Part shown: positions 27,970-36,847 of the stretch, one piece after another | Layout of the letters: every line of letters starts with the position of its first letter | Numbering within the stretch: position 1 is the first letter of the stretch | Assembly: GCF_040548815.1 (NCBI RefSeq) | Contig: NZ_JBEPSM010000001.1 | Location: 930,001 to 994,000, forward strand | Length of the DNA stretch: 64,000 bases | Source of the DNA: Kaistia defluvii | GTDB lineage: Bacteria > Pseudomonadota > Alphaproteobacteria > Rhizobiales > Kaistiaceae | Direction: 5' to 3' | Translations under genes and position numbers: made by a program | The notes under the pieces: model-generated | Told to the model about the DNA's origin: nothing | Databases searched by the model: none | The model's input: the letters and a program-made list of their open reading frames with translations, nothing else

Positions 27970-28521
27970 ATGTTCCGCCGCCTGTTCACTCGCAATCGCA
28001 GGAACGAGGCCATAGCATATTCGCTTTACGGCGCCATCGTGGCGCAGGCACGGCAACCTGCGCTCTATACCGAATTCGCCGTGCCGGATACGCTGGATGG
28101 CCGTTTCGACATGATCGTCCTGCATGGGTTCCTGCTGTTCCACCGCCTCAAGGACGAGAGCGCCGAGGACCGGCAGGTCGGCCAGGACGTGTTCGACATC
28201 TTCCTCAAGGACATGGACGGCACGCTGCGTGAAATGGGTGTCGGCGATATTTCCGTGCCCAAGAAGCTGAAGAAGATGGCCGAAGCCTTCTTCGGCCGCA
28301 TTCGCGCCTATGACGAGGCGCTGCTCTCCGGCGAGCGGGCCAAGCTCGTTGATGCGATCGAGCGCAATGTGTTCCCGGACGGCGCCTCGGCTGCCGTGGG
28401 CGAGCGCATCGCGGACTATGTCGAGGCGGCCGTCGTGGCGCTTGCGGCGCAGCCGCTGCCGGTGATTCTCTCCGGCAAACTCGACTATTCCTCCCTTCCC
28501 ACACCCTCCGCGGCGGCATGA
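27970..28521 (+). CDS. Ubiquinol-cytochrome c chaperone family protein (CBP3-like)
   Basis: This 183-residue protein resembles the CBP3/UQCC1 family involved in assembling the cytochrome bc1 complex. Recognisable parts are IAYSLYGAIVAQARQPALYT (about 15-34), VPDTLDGRFDMIVLHGFLLFHRL, and GDISVPKKLKKMAEAFFGR. It is soluble and probably acts on the inner face of the membrane. The ATG at 27970 has TGGAG nine bases upstream; the open frame earlier would add atypical residues. It overlaps the DUF177 gene by four bases, so the two are translationally coupled. Confidence 0.88.
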   Translation: MFRRLFTRNRRNEAIAYSLYGAIVAQARQPALYTEFAVPDTLDGRFDMIVLHGFLLFHRLKDESAEDRQVGQDVFDIFLKDMDGTLREMGVGDISVPKKLKKMAEAFFGRIRAYDEALLSGERAKLVDAIERNVFPDGASAAVGERIADYVEAAVVALAAQPLPVILSGKLDYSSLPTPSAAA

Positions 28522-29057
28522 TGACTGAGCTTTCCCTGACCCGAAACATCGACGTCTCGCATCTCGGCAATGCCGGCGTGAAGCAGCACATCGTGGCGAA
28601 TGCGGCCGAGCGGCAGAGCCTGCAGACAGCGTTCGACCTGCTCGGACTGGTGTCGCTGGAGGCCGATGTCGAGCTGAAGCCCTGGGGCCCGAAGGGCGTC
28701 AAGGTGGATGGCCGTCTGCGCGCCGAGGTCGTCCAGGCCTGCGTCGTGACGCTGCAGCCGGTGCCGGCGCATATTGACCACCGATTCTCGCTGAGCTTCC
28801 TTCCGCCCGACGCCATTGCCGAGGATCCGAAGACGGTCGCCGAGGCGGAAGTGATCGTCATCTACGACGAGGAAGACCCGCCGGAGCCGCTGGAAGGCCA
28901 CTCGATCGATTTCGGACCGATCCTGGCCGAGCAGCTGGCGCTGGCGCTCGATCCCTATCCGCGGGCTCCCGGCGCGAGCCTGCAGGATCCGGTGGAAGAG
29001 GGCGCGGAAAACGCTGCGTCGCCCTTTGCCGCCCTGTCGAAGCTGCGCGACAAATGA
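28518..29057 (+). CDS. DUF177 (YceD-like) protein
   Basis: This 179-residue protein is of the DUF177 family, whose members in many bacteria sit before rpmF and plsX and influence 23S rRNA or large-subunit maturation. Here VVQACVVTLQPVPAHIDHRFSL carries the conserved Cys and the following segment VIVIYDEEDPPEPLEGHSIDFGPILAEQLALALDPYPR is typical in order and composition. No rpmF lies between it and plsX, as usual for alphaproteobacteria. It is coupled to the upstream chaperone by ATGA overlap. Confidence 0.88.
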   Translation: MMTELSLTRNIDVSHLGNAGVKQHIVANAAERQSLQTAFDLLGLVSLEADVELKPWGPKGVKVDGRLRAEVVQACVVTLQPVPAHIDHRFSLSFLPPDAIAEDPKTVAEAEVIVIYDEEDPPEPLEGHSIDFGPILAEQLALALDPYPRAPGASLQDPVEEGAENAASPFAALSKLRDK

Positions 29058-29184
29058 TAGCAAAGGGCCATGAATCGGCCACACGGTGATTGAAAGACTG
29101 TTGTCTCACCGGCCGAAACAGTTATTTTCCAGCGCCGTCGTCGCCGGGCCTTCGCTCAGAGCGGCCGCGTCGAACAGGGGCGGA

Positions 29185-30255
29185 ATGGTTCAAGCGATTA
29201 GAATAGCGATCGACGCGATGGGCGGCGATAACGGTCCCGCGACAGTGCTCGCGGGCGCCGACATAGCCCTCGTGCGTCGTCCCGAGCTGCGCTATCAGCT
29301 CTTCGGCGAGGAGAAGGCGGTTCTTCCGCTTCTCGAATCCTACCCACGCGTGAAGGCGGCCTCCACCTTCACCCATTGCGACGTCACCGTTCAGATGGAT
29401 GACAAGCCCAGCCAGGCCCTGCGCAAGGGCCGCTGGAAATCGTCCATGTGGCGGGCGCTGGAAGCGGTGAAGAAGGGCGAGGCCGATGCCGCGCTCTCCG
29501 CCGGCAATACCGGCGCGCTGATGGCGATGTCGAAGTTCTGCCTGCGCACCATGGCCGGAATCGAGCGCCCCGCGCTTGCCGCCATCTGGCCGACCCTGCG
29601 CGGCGAGAGCGTCGTGCTCGACGTGGGCGCGACCATCAATGCCGATGCGCAGCAGCTGATCGATTTCGCCATGATGGGCGGCGCGATGGCGCGGGCGCTT
29701 CTCGATGTCGAGAAGCCGACCGTCGGCCTGCTCAATATCGGCGTCGAGGAAATGAAGGGCCTTGAGGAGGTCCGCGTCGCCGGACAGCTCCTGCGCGAGG
29801 CCGACCTCAAGCACCTGCGCTATATGGGCTTCGTCGAGGGCGATGATATCGGCAAGGGCACGGTCGACGTCGTCGTCACCGAAGCTTTCGCCGGCAACAT
29901 CGCGCTGAAGACGGCCGAAGGCACGGCCCGCCAGATTTCGACCCATCTGCGCGATGCGATGAGCCGCACCCTGATGGGCAAGATTGGCTACCTGTTTGCC
30001 AAGGGCGCGTTCCAGCAGCTACGCCAGAAGCTGGATCCGCGGGCTTCCAACGGCGCCGTGCTGCTCGGCCTGAACGGCATCGTCATCAAGAGCCACGGCG
30101 GCACCGACGGCGTCGGTTTCGCCAATGCGATCGAAGTCGGCTACAGCATGGCCAAGAACGACTTCCTGTCCAAGATCAATCAGGATCTCTCCGACTACCA
30201 TCGCGCGGGCTTCGCGCGGGGTGTGGCAGCGATCGTCGATGAAGGTGCGATGTGA
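29185..30255 (+). CDS. plsX: Phosphate acyltransferase PlsX
   Basis: This 356-residue soluble enzyme converts acyl-ACP to acyl-phosphate for phospholipid synthesis. Family motifs: [19 protein letters not shown] at the N-terminus, [31 protein letters not shown] and the C-terminal [11 protein letters not shown]. The ATG at 29185 follows an AGGGG site; the longer open frame upstream is not conserved-looking. It overlaps fabH by four bases (ATGTGA with a GTG start), keeping acyl-phosphate and fatty acid initiation genes together. Confidence 0.96.
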   Translation: MVQAIRIAIDAMGGDNGPATVLAGADIALVRRPELRYQLFGEEKAVLPLLESYPRVKAASTFTHCDVTVQMDDKPSQALRKGRWKSSMWRALEAVKKGEADAALSAGNTGALMAMSKFCLRTMAGIERPALAAIWPTLRGESVVLDVGATINADAQQLIDFAMMGGAMARALLDVEKPTVGLLNIGVEEMKGLEEVRVAGQLLREADLKHLRYMGFVEGDDIGKGTVDVVVTEAFAGNIALKTAEGTARQISTHLRDAMSRTLMGKIGYLFAKGAFQQLRQKLDPRASNGAVLLGLNGIVIKSHGGTDGVGFANAIEVGYSMAKNDFLSKINQDLSDYHRAGFARGVAAIVDEGAM

Positions 30256-31229
30256 GTTTCATCCGTTCGGTCGTTCTCGGCTGCGGCAGCTACCTGCCCG
30301 AGAAGACCCTGACCAACGCCCAGCTGTCGGAAATGGTGGAAACGTCGGATGACTGGATCGTCCAGCGCACCGGCATCCGCGAACGCCACATCGCCGCCGA
30401 AGGCGAGCTGACGTCGGATCTGGCGACGGCCGCTGCGAAGCTGGCGCTGTCCGATGCGGGCCTCACCATCGGCGAGATCGACATGATCATCGTCGCCACC
30501 GCCACTCCGGACGATACCTTTCCCGCGACCGCCGTCACCGTGCAGCGCAAGCTCGGCATGGAGCATGGCGCCGCCTTCGACATGCAGGCGGTCTGCTCCG
30601 GCTTCGTCTTCGCGCTGTCGACGGCCGACGCTTTCATCCGCGCCAGCCAGGCGAAGCGGATCCTCGTCATCGGCGCGGAAACCTTCTCGCGCATCCTCGA
30701 CTGGACCGACCGCACCACCTGCGTGCTGTTCGGCGACGGCGCCGGCGCGGTCATCCTCGGGGCCTCCGTCCAGGATGGCACGCGCGAGGATCGCGGCGTG
30801 CTGACGACGCATCTGCGCTCCGACGGCCGCCACCGCGAAAAGCTCTATGTGGACGGCGGCCCGTCCTCGACGGGCACGGTCGGCCATCTGCGCATGGAGG
30901 GCCGCGAGGTCTTCAAGCATGCGGTGGGCATGATCACCGACGTGATCGAGGACGCGTTCCGGGCCACCGGCTACGGCGCCGACGATGTCGACTGGTTCGT
31001 GCCGCACCAGGCCAATTTGCGCATCATCGACGGCAGCGCCAAGAAGCTCGGCATCGAGAGCGAAAAGGTCGTGCGCACGGTTTCGCTGCATGGCAACACC
31101 TCCGCCGCCTCCATCCCGCTCGCCCTTTCGGTCGCGCGCGACGATGGCCGCATCAAGCGCGGCGACCTGATCCTGCTCGAAGCCATGGGCGGCGGCTTCA
31201 CCTGGGGCTCCGTCCTGCTTCGCTGGTAG
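30252..31229 (+). CDS. fabH: Beta-ketoacyl-ACP synthase III
   Basis: This 325-residue enzyme starts fatty acid synthesis by joining acetyl-CoA and malonyl-ACP. The catalytic triad is Cys115 (AVCSGF), His252 (VPHQANLRI) and Asn282 (LHGNTSAAS). GTG start, coupled to plsX. The final [13 protein letters not shown] is the standard C-terminus. ihfA follows after 123 bases that carry a separate candidate promoter. Confidence 0.97.
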   Translation: MSFIRSVVLGCGSYLPEKTLTNAQLSEMVETSDDWIVQRTGIRERHIAAEGELTSDLATAAAKLALSDAGLTIGEIDMIIVATATPDDTFPATAVTVQRKLGMEHGAAFDMQAVCSGFVFALSTADAFIRASQAKRILVIGAETFSRILDWTDRTTCVLFGDGAGAVILGASVQDGTREDRGVLTTHLRSDGRHREKLYVDGGPSSTGTVGHLRMEGREVFKHAVGMITDVIEDAFRATGYGADDVDWFVPHQANLRIIDGSAKKLGIESEKVVRTVSLHGNTSAASIPLALSVARDDGRIKRGDLILLEAMGGGFTWGSVLLRW

Positions 31230-31261
31230 GAAATCTGCCATAGATGCCCGCACCTTAGGAT

Positions 31262-31298
31262 CAAGGACGTTGACCGGTCCTTGCTCTGGCAATAGGCT
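31262..31298 (+). promoter_or_regulatory. Candidate ihfA promoter with inverted repeat over the -35 element
   Basis: TTGACC (31270-31275) and TAGGCT (31293-31298) are 17 bases apart, a fair -35 and a poor -10. A perfect 7-base inverted repeat, CAAGGAC and GTCCTTG (31262-31268, 31277-31283), brackets the -35. Whether a regulator binds there is unknown. Confidence 0.4.
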
Positions 31299-31352
31299 TG
31301 CCAATGGGGAAGTGACGTTGGGTCGCCAAGCATAACATCGGGAAACGAGACC

Positions 31353-31682
31353 ATGTCAGGCAAGACTGTCACGCGCGCCGACCTTTGTGAGGCGGTGTAT
31401 CAGAAGGTGGGATTGTCGCGAACGGAATCCGCCGATCTGGTCGAGTCGGTTCTTGACGAGATCAGCGCGTGTATTGTCCGGGGCGAATCTGTCAAACTAT
31501 CGTCATTCGGGTCCTTCCTGGTCCGCTCCAAGGGTGAGCGGGTCGGGCGAAATCCGAAGACGGGCGAAGAAGTTCCGATCGCACCGCGCCGCGTGATGGT
31601 CTTCAAGCCCAGCAATGTCCTCAAGCAGAGGATCAACGGCTCACTCGTCCCGAACGGGCATGACACATCCGAGGATGAGTGA
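31353..31682 (+). CDS. ihfA: Integration host factor alpha subunit
   Basis: This 109-residue nucleoid protein bends DNA as a heterodimer with IhfB. Family residues: [18 protein letters not shown] at the start, [22 protein letters not shown] over the beta arm and the P-G-N type PKTGEEVPI, then [14 protein letters not shown]. The acidic tail GHDTSEDE is longer than in enterics. The MerR gene starts 41 bases later, the standard alphaproteobacterial order. Confidence 0.95.
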   Translation: MSGKTVTRADLCEAVYQKVGLSRTESADLVESVLDEISACIVRGESVKLSSFGSFLVRSKGERVGRNPKTGEEVPIAPRRVMVFKPSNVLKQRINGSLVPNGHDTSEDE

Positions 31683-31723
31683 TCCCGCAGTCGGACGAAG
31701 CGGGCGCCGAAGCGTGAGAGTTG

Positions 31724-32656
31724 ATGTCCAAGGGTCCTGACGCGTTCCGGACGATCAGTGAGGTGGCCGAGGAACTCGACCTGCCGCAGCACGTCCTGCG
31801 GTTTTGGGAGACCCGGTTCACCCAGATCAAGCCGATGAAGCGCGGTGGTGGCCGTCGCTACTATCGCCCCGACGACATTGACCTGCTGCGCGGTATCCGG
31901 CGGCTGCTCTATGGTGAAGGCTATACCATCAAGGGCGTGCAGCGGATCCTGAAGGAACAGGGGCCGCGCCATGTGATCGCGGCCGGGCAGGGCATGGGTC
32001 TCGATCCAGCGCCCGAGGGCGACGAGCCTGAAGATTACGGCGCCGACAGCGCCCAGGACCTCGATTTCGAGCCCGCTTCCGATCTCGACGATTTCGACGA
32101 CGCGCCAGAGCCGGCTGACCATGGCCGCCGCGAGCCGATGTTTGGCGCGCGGGCCGATTCGGCGCCCGAACGCCACCACGCCGCGCCCTCCATCCGCGTC
32201 GCCGGCGAAAGGCCGCTGCCGCAGGAGCCATCCTTCCACAGCAGGTCGCAGGCAGAGTCCGCGCCGCCTCAGCATTCCCGCATTCCGGCCGCGCCGCCCG
32301 ATCTGCCGGCCTCAGCGGATGACTATCTGCCGCCCCTGGTCGCCGATCTGCCTTCGCCGCCCGAGCGCGGCGCGGGCTCCGCGCGGGGCGAATCGCCCTA
32401 TGCGCCCCCGCAGGCTTCCAGCCGCCGCGAGCCGCAGCTTTCGCAGCATCGCTCGCATGGCGGGGACGACGACTATGTGGAGCCGCCGCCGGAGAGGCAT
32501 TCAGCGCCGCCGGCATCGCCCGCGCGCGCTGCCGAACGCCATGCCGTTGCGCAGCAGCCCGCATCTTCCGGACTGGGCCATGGCGATCGTGAGCGGCTGC
32601 AGGCGACGCTGATGGAGTTGCTGGAGTGCAAGCGCATCCTCGATAACGTGCGCTAG
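31724..32656 (+). CDS. MerR-family regulator with long disordered C-terminal tail
   Basis: This 310-residue protein has an N-terminal MerR winged helix (about 9-80: [53 protein letters not shown]). About 200 residues rich in Pro, Ala, Ser, Glu and His follow, with no clear fold. A short helical end ([23 protein letters not shown]) closes it. The MerR-like gene after ihfA is conserved in rhizobia, but no target is known. The effector-binding domain of classic MerR proteins is absent. ATG at 31724 is used; a TTG one codon earlier is possible. A terminator-like hairpin follows. Confidence 0.88.
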   Translation: MSKGPDAFRTISEVAEELDLPQHVLRFWETRFTQIKPMKRGGGRRYYRPDDIDLLRGIRRLLYGEGYTIKGVQRILKEQGPRHVIAAGQGMGLDPAPEGDEPEDYGADSAQDLDFEPASDLDDFDDAPEPADHGRREPMFGARADSAPERHHAAPSIRVAGERPLPQEPSFHSRSQAESAPPQHSRIPAAPPDLPASADDYLPPLVADLPSPPERGAGSARGESPYAPPQASSRREPQLSQHRSHGGDDDYVEPPPERHSAPPASPARAAERHAVAQQPASSGLGHGDRERLQATLMELLECKRILDNVR

Positions 32657-32658
32657 GC

Positions 32659-32688
32659 AAGGGCGGGCAGGGCGCCCGGCCCTTTTTC
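32659..32688 (+). terminator. Rho-independent terminator after the MerR gene
   Basis: AAGGGC pairs with GCCCTT around a GC-rich loop (GGGCAGGGCGCCCG) and runs into TTTTT, just downstream of the stop. Confidence 0.65.
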
Positions 32689-32880
32689 CGGCATCGCGCA
32701 ATCCATCCACTGGAAATGCGCATGGCATGGAGCACCGGGGTCGAATAGCCGGTGACAAGCGCGCGCGAACCATGCTAACAGCGGCGCATCGGCAGTCGAC
32801 CAGAGACTGACCGGCGCGGTTCACACCGCTCGAGGGCCAAGGCCCTTGATGGATAAGCGGATTTTCGGATCCGATGGTTA

Positions 32881-32957
32881 CGGAGCGTAGCGCAGCCTGG
32901 TAGCGCACTTGTCTGGGGGACAAGGGGTCGCAGGTTCAAATCCTGCCGTTCCGACCA
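32881..32957 (+). tRNA. tRNA-Pro (anticodon GGG)
   Basis: The 77 bases fold into a full cloverleaf. The acceptor stem is CGGAGCG with CGTTCCG, the D arm GCGC-AGCCTGGTA-GCGC, the anticodon stem CTTGT/ACAAG with loop CTGGGGG (anticodon GGG), and the T arm GCAGG-TTCAAAT-CCTGC. The 3' end is ACCA, CCA being encoded. Confidence 0.96.
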
Positions 32958-33260
32958 ACCACTTAGCTCATTGCTTCCAATCGTATCGACGAAGTCGTTT
33001 TGGCAGTGTGCGGCCGTCTGTGGGTCATCGCCCACTTGGCGGATCCTCCATCGGCGATGGCCACTTCCCGTCGACCGATCCCAGGCCTGCTGTGCATGGT
33101 GCGGACGGCCCGAAGCGCGAACGCTCCGAACTGCGGGAAGGGTGGGCACCGATCTCCGCATGACGCCAAGTAACGCGACGCCACGTCCGCCATCGACAAT
33201 GAAGGCAGCCGGAATTTAGTTCCGCCTTAGCTGTGGCATGGCAGAGGCTCGCCCGGCCTC
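32958..33260. other. Gap downstream of tRNA-Pro, no gene seen
   Basis: Over 300 bases hold only short open frames without ribosome-binding sites. I find no integrase remnant and no repeat of the tRNA 3' end. Confidence 0.5.
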
Positions 33261-33296
33261 AAAAGAAAGCCCGCGGCGATGCGAAGGCCAGCGGGC
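33261..33296 (-). terminator. Terminator on the minus strand downstream of the outer-membrane barrel gene
   Basis: Read on the minus strand, GCCCGC and GCGGGC form the stem, followed by TTTCTTTT. It lies about 200 bases after the barrel gene stop, so the mRNA would have a long 3' part. Confidence 0.65.
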
Positions 33297-33494
33297 GGTC
33301 AAGTTCGGGGCGTGGCCAGGGTTCAAAGGCTTCCCCGGCGGCGCATTCTAGCACAGCAGAATTCCAAGGCACCCATCCCGGGAAACGGTCCATGATCCGC
33401 CTGTCGGCGGACGGCGCGCCGCGGCTCATCCATTTCCGGGTTCGGCGGGGGCGGTAGCCACCGCTTTCGACCGGGCGGGACCAAAGGCTCGGGG

Positions 33495-34193
33495 TCAGAA
33501 CTTGTAGTTCAGTCCGAGCTTTGCCGTCTGCATCTTCAGATCGACCGGGAACGGGCCGGCGTCGCCAAGGTGAAAGTACTTCGAGCCCAGATCGGCATAG
33601 AGATATTCGACCTTGGCCGTGACATTGCCTGCGAAAGCGTATTCGAAGCCGGCGCCGACCGTCCATCCGGTGAAGGTCTGCGTATCGGAGCCGTGGCTAT
33701 CAAACGTCACCGGGAATGACTGGGTGAATTGGCTGTCGAGTTCGGTGTTGGCCCAGGCGAAGCCACCTGTGACATAGGGCAGGAAGCGGTCGATGGCATA
33801 GCCGGCGCGGCCGCGCACGGTGCCGAAGGATTCCACCTTGGCCTGGTATCCCAGCGAGTAGGGGAAGATGAAGGTGTTGTTGTAGACGGTATCGTCGGAG
33901 AGGTCGGCCCAGGCGGCATCAGCCTCCACGCCGAGAACTACCTTGTTCGAGAACTCGAAATTGTATCCGACTTGTCCACCACCGAAGAAACCATCCGGCT
34001 GCGGTGTTTCGACGGGGGCGAAATAGTCACCGTCCGTCTTCGCCCAACCATAGCCGCCATGAACACCGGCGTAGAAGCCCGTCCAGTTGAACGCCTCCGG
34101 AAGCGCGACCGGAGCCGGCTCGGGTGCGAGGTCAGCCGCACAGGCGGAAGACGTGACCACGGCAGCGATGGCCGCCAAATAAAGAGCGCGCAT
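33495..34193 (-). CDS. Omp25/Omp31-type outer-membrane beta-barrel protein
   Basis: This 232-residue protein has a signal peptide (MRALYLAAIAAVVTSSACA, cleaved before ADLAPEP) and an eight-strand barrel of the rhizobial Omp25/Omp31 family. Repeats of NWTGFYAGVHGGYGW, GGGQVGYNFEF, TVRGRAGYAIDRFLPYVTGGFA and VKAEY-like VKVEYLYADLGSKYF show the alternating strands, with the C-terminal Phe (GLNYKF). A GGAGGGG site precedes the ATG. It probably helps envelope integrity. It stands alone, with a separate terminator. Confidence 0.9.
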   Translation of the reverse strand: MRALYLAAIAAVVTSSACAADLAPEPAPVALPEAFNWTGFYAGVHGGYGWAKTDGDYFAPVETPQPDGFFGGGQVGYNFEFSNKVVLGVEADAAWADLSDDTVYNNTFIFPYSLGYQAKVESFGTVRGRAGYAIDRFLPYVTGGFAWANTELDSQFTQSFPVTFDSHGSDTQTFTGWTVGAGFEYAFAGNVTAKVEYLYADLGSKYFHLGDAGPFPVDLKMQTAKLGLNYKF

Positions 34194-34985
34194 GAAATCC
34201 CCCCTCCACGCGAAAGTTCATCCTTTCCTTAGCTTACGTAGGGGATTTGGCGCTGTAGCGGCCCCGCAACACGGAAAGGAGATTATGATCCTATTAACCC
34301 CGTGCGGCGTTCCTCGTCAGCGCTTATTGCAAGAAGGATTTGGCGCCGCGAAAAGCCAGACGCAGCGGATGCCGGCAGCTCCGTCGATGAGTCGATGGCT
34401 TCGGCAGGACGGGCCACCGGACAAAGGCGGTCTTGTCTGTCCCCAGGCATGTCCGCCGCCGCGACGTTCAAGGTGAAGGAGGAACCATGGCGGGATGGGC
34501 AACCATTGGGCCCGTCTTTTACTCACCTGCATCTTAAGGCGGCAGCTCTTCTACCTCCCTCCAGCCTTGGAACGGTTCTCGCCGGCAGCATTGGACAATG
34601 GGGGGGACATATTGCTTGTGACCGGGGTCACATTTTCCTAGGGTGCATCATAGTTTAGTCAGATTCGCGGATTATGGATTTCATCATGTCTATGATGATC
34701 CGATTTTTTGTTGCCAGGCTGCCCGGGAAAACGCGCGATTTCTCCCGGAGTGGCATTTTGTCGAGCTGATTACCGCGCAGTTCTTCCACTCCGGGGACCT
34801 CAGATCGTCGATTTGCGGCCAATTTGCTGTGCCGGGTGCACCTAGCCGGAGCTATCCATGTTTACGCTTTCGTTCTTCCTGACCTCCCCTGCGACCGTGA
34901 CCTGCTCGCGGTGTTTTGCCATGCGCGCCGGCTTGAGTGTTTCCTCGCCGGCCCCTGTGCGTTGGGGTGTCGGAGGCTTGATCTG
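34194..34985. other. Gene-poor, lower-GC gap between the Omp barrel and Nudix genes
   Basis: About 790 bases separate the two divergent genes. No gene is convincing. The half from about 34600 is visibly more AT-rich than surroundings. It contains GTGACC-GG-GGTCAC (34618-34631, perfect palindrome), a hairpin CATCAT-GTCT-ATGATG with T-run at 34704-34709, and two tiny ATG frames with strong ribosome-binding sites (63 codons at 34285-34476, 16 codons at 34487-34537). Purpose unknown. Confidence 0.5.
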
Positions 34986-35492
34986 ATGGACGAGTTGATC
35001 CTGGAGCGGCCATCGCGCCGCCGGACCCCGATCGAGGACGGAGATTCCTTCCAGCAGTTTGGCGCGCTGCCCTGGCGGCGCAACAAGCATGGCGATATTC
35101 GCGTGCTGCTCGTCACCTCGCGCGAGCGGGGCCGCTGGCTGTTCCCGAAGGGATGGCTCGCCGAAGGACGCACGGCGCATGAGAGCGCTGCGACGGAAGC
35201 CTTCGAGGAAGCCGGCGTGATCGGCGACGTCGACGACCGTGCGCTCGGCTCCTACAATTACGAGAAGATCCTGCGTGACCAGTCGACTGTCGACTGCATC
35301 GTCACGATGTTCGCCCTGCGCGTCCGTGGCACGCTGCTGCAGTGGCGCGAGCGCGGCGAACGCAAGCGCCGGTGGTGCAATCTCAGTGAGGCCATCGACC
35401 TGGTTTCGGACGAGGGACTCGGGCGATTGCTGCGCGAGGTGCAGGCGGATGGCCGGTTGCTCGCCCAGGCGGATGTGCCGCCCAAGCGCTGA
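34986..35492 (+). CDS. Nudix hydrolase
   Basis: This 168-residue protein carries a Nudix box with small deviations: GWLAEGRTAHESAATEAFEEAGV, where the first Glu of the box is Arg and the Arg is Thr, while the metal-binding EAFEE core is intact. The strand FPKGWLAEGR before it resembles diphosphoinositol-polyphosphate or diadenosine-polyphosphate hydrolases in rhizobia. The exact substrate is unknown. ATG at 34986 is chosen for GGAGG nine bases before it; the frame is open for 54 codons upstream, but that part lacks family likeness. Confidence 0.85.
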   Translation: MDELILERPSRRRTPIEDGDSFQQFGALPWRRNKHGDIRVLLVTSRERGRWLFPKGWLAEGRTAHESAATEAFEEAGVIGDVDDRALGSYNYEKILRDQSTVDCIVTMFALRVRGTLLQWRERGERKRRWCNLSEAIDLVSDEGLGRLLREVQADGRLLAQADVPPKR

Positions 35493-35503
35493 TACGGCGA
35501 CGT

Positions 35504-36439
35504 CTATTCGTCGGACCGGACGGTTTGGTTCAAGGGGCCGGGATCGGTCGATGGCGTCGGGATCGCGATCCCGATGCTGGCCACCGTATAACGGACGCGG
35601 CGGAGTGCTTCGCGACCCTTGCCGCCCAGCTTGACCGCCACGCCGGCGGCGATGGTGTCGATCACCGCCATATGCGCGTAACGTGACGGGGTTGGCAGCA
35701 GGATGTTGCCATCCTCCTCGATGACTATCGGGATGACGGTTCCGGCCGCCTTGGCAAGCGGCGTGCCGGGCCGGGTCATCGCCACGGTCGTCGCGCCGAA
35801 CGAGCCGGCGATCTCGACCGCCTGGATCACGGCCCGAGAATTGCCGCTGTTGGAGATCGCGAACACGGCATCGCCCGGCTGCAGCGTCGCCGCCGACATG
35901 CGCATCTGGTGGCCGTCGGTGTAGACCGAGACGGGAATGCCGAGCCGGAACAGGCGCAGCTTCGCATCCTCGATCATCGCGGCCGAGCCGCCGCCCTGCC
36001 CATAGAGATCGATGCGCCGCGCCTTGGCGAAGGCGTCGATGGCGGCGCCCACGGCCGCGGTATCCAACTGGTCCAGCGTCTCGCGAACGGTCGTGGCGGC
36101 CCGCATCATGATCGTCTGCGCCAGCTGACCGACATCGTCGCTGAAGACACGGTCGGAACGCAGATAGACCGCGGCGACGGTCAGGGTCGTCGCCAGGCCG
36201 ATCTTGAACTCGTTGAACGAGCCGCAGCCTACGGAACGGCAGAAGCGCGTCACCGTCGGCTGGCTGACGCCGGCCTTGCTGGCGAGGTCGGCGATGGTGA
36301 GCCGCGTTGCCGCCTCAAAATCCTGCCGCACCACTTCCGCGACGCGTCGCTCGGCCGGCGAAAGGTCGGTTTCCACCCGCTCGATACGCGAGACAATGTC
36401 GATGGCAGCGGTGGAGACGGGTGGCTTTCGTGAAGGCAT
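35504..36439 (-). CDS. MurR/RpiR-family transcriptional regulator
   Basis: This 311-residue regulator has an N-terminal HTH (about 25-100; LTIADLASKAGVSQPTVTRFCRSVGC) and a C-terminal SIS sugar-phosphate-binding domain (about 130-270; IDLYGQGGGSAAMIEDAKLR, DAVFAISNSGNSRAVI). It faces the ABC transporter operon across a 408-base gap and very likely controls it, with a phosphorylated intermediate as inducer. The Nudix gene converges on its end 12 bases away. Confidence 0.9.
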   Translation of the reverse strand: MPSRKPPVSTAAIDIVSRIERVETDLSPAERRVAEVVRQDFEAATRLTIADLASKAGVSQPTVTRFCRSVGCGSFNEFKIGLATTLTVAAVYLRSDRVFSDDVGQLAQTIMMRAATTVRETLDQLDTAAVGAAIDAFAKARRIDLYGQGGGSAAMIEDAKLRLFRLGIPVSVYTDGHQMRMSAATLQPGDAVFAISNSGNSRAVIQAVEIAGSFGATTVAMTRPGTPLAKAAGTVIPIVIEEDGNILLPTPSRYAHMAVIDTIAAGVAVKLGGKGREALRRVRYTVASIGIAIPTPSTDPGPLNQTVRSDE

Positions 36440-36847
36440 CCGGCAGTCTCTTCAAGTCTTGATGCGACGGCAGCTCCGACCCGCCGCCAGTCTTCGCGTC
36501 CCGCGAGTCGGATCCGACAGCAGGGCGACCGCCCGCGACGAGGAACGGAAGAAATTGAATTACATGTTTTCACGACTTCGACAAGGACACTGCCGCGGGG
36601 CGCGACACGTGCGTTCCACATCGCGGCACGGACAATTTTGTATTGCGATCAAACATATTCGGCAGAAAGGCTTGTCTTCGAGGGCAGGCGGATGTTTTCG
36701 CCCGCGCCGGCATTCGGCCTTGCGGAGATCGAATTATTGTAACATCATTTCAGGAATGAGCCGCTCCTAAGGGCGGACGGGGAACAGAGCTGACGGGACG
36801 AGCCGCAAAGGCCGCCGGCAGCTTTCAGGGAATGTGGGGGCGCTAGC
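36440..36847. promoter_or_regulatory. Divergent regulatory gap between the RpiR gene and the ABC operon
   Basis: 408 bases with AT-rich stretches and no gene. At about 36557-36573 TGAA-TTACATGTT-TTCA is an inverted repeat with an ACATGT core, a plausible RpiR-family operator. A second GAATTA...TTTCA-like site lies near 36731-36752. Both are proposals only. Confidence 0.35.

Noticed and set aside
32881..33500. Integrated element at tRNA-Pro
   Set aside because: No integrase, no repeated tRNA end and no GC shift; just a gene-free gap.
34643..34882. 79-codon frame in the gap before the Nudix gene
   Set aside because: No ribosome-binding site, no family likeness and it overlaps the Nudix upstream region.
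34824..34985. Longer N-terminus for the Nudix protein
   Set aside because: No family likeness, and a better ribosome-binding site precedes the ATG at 34986.
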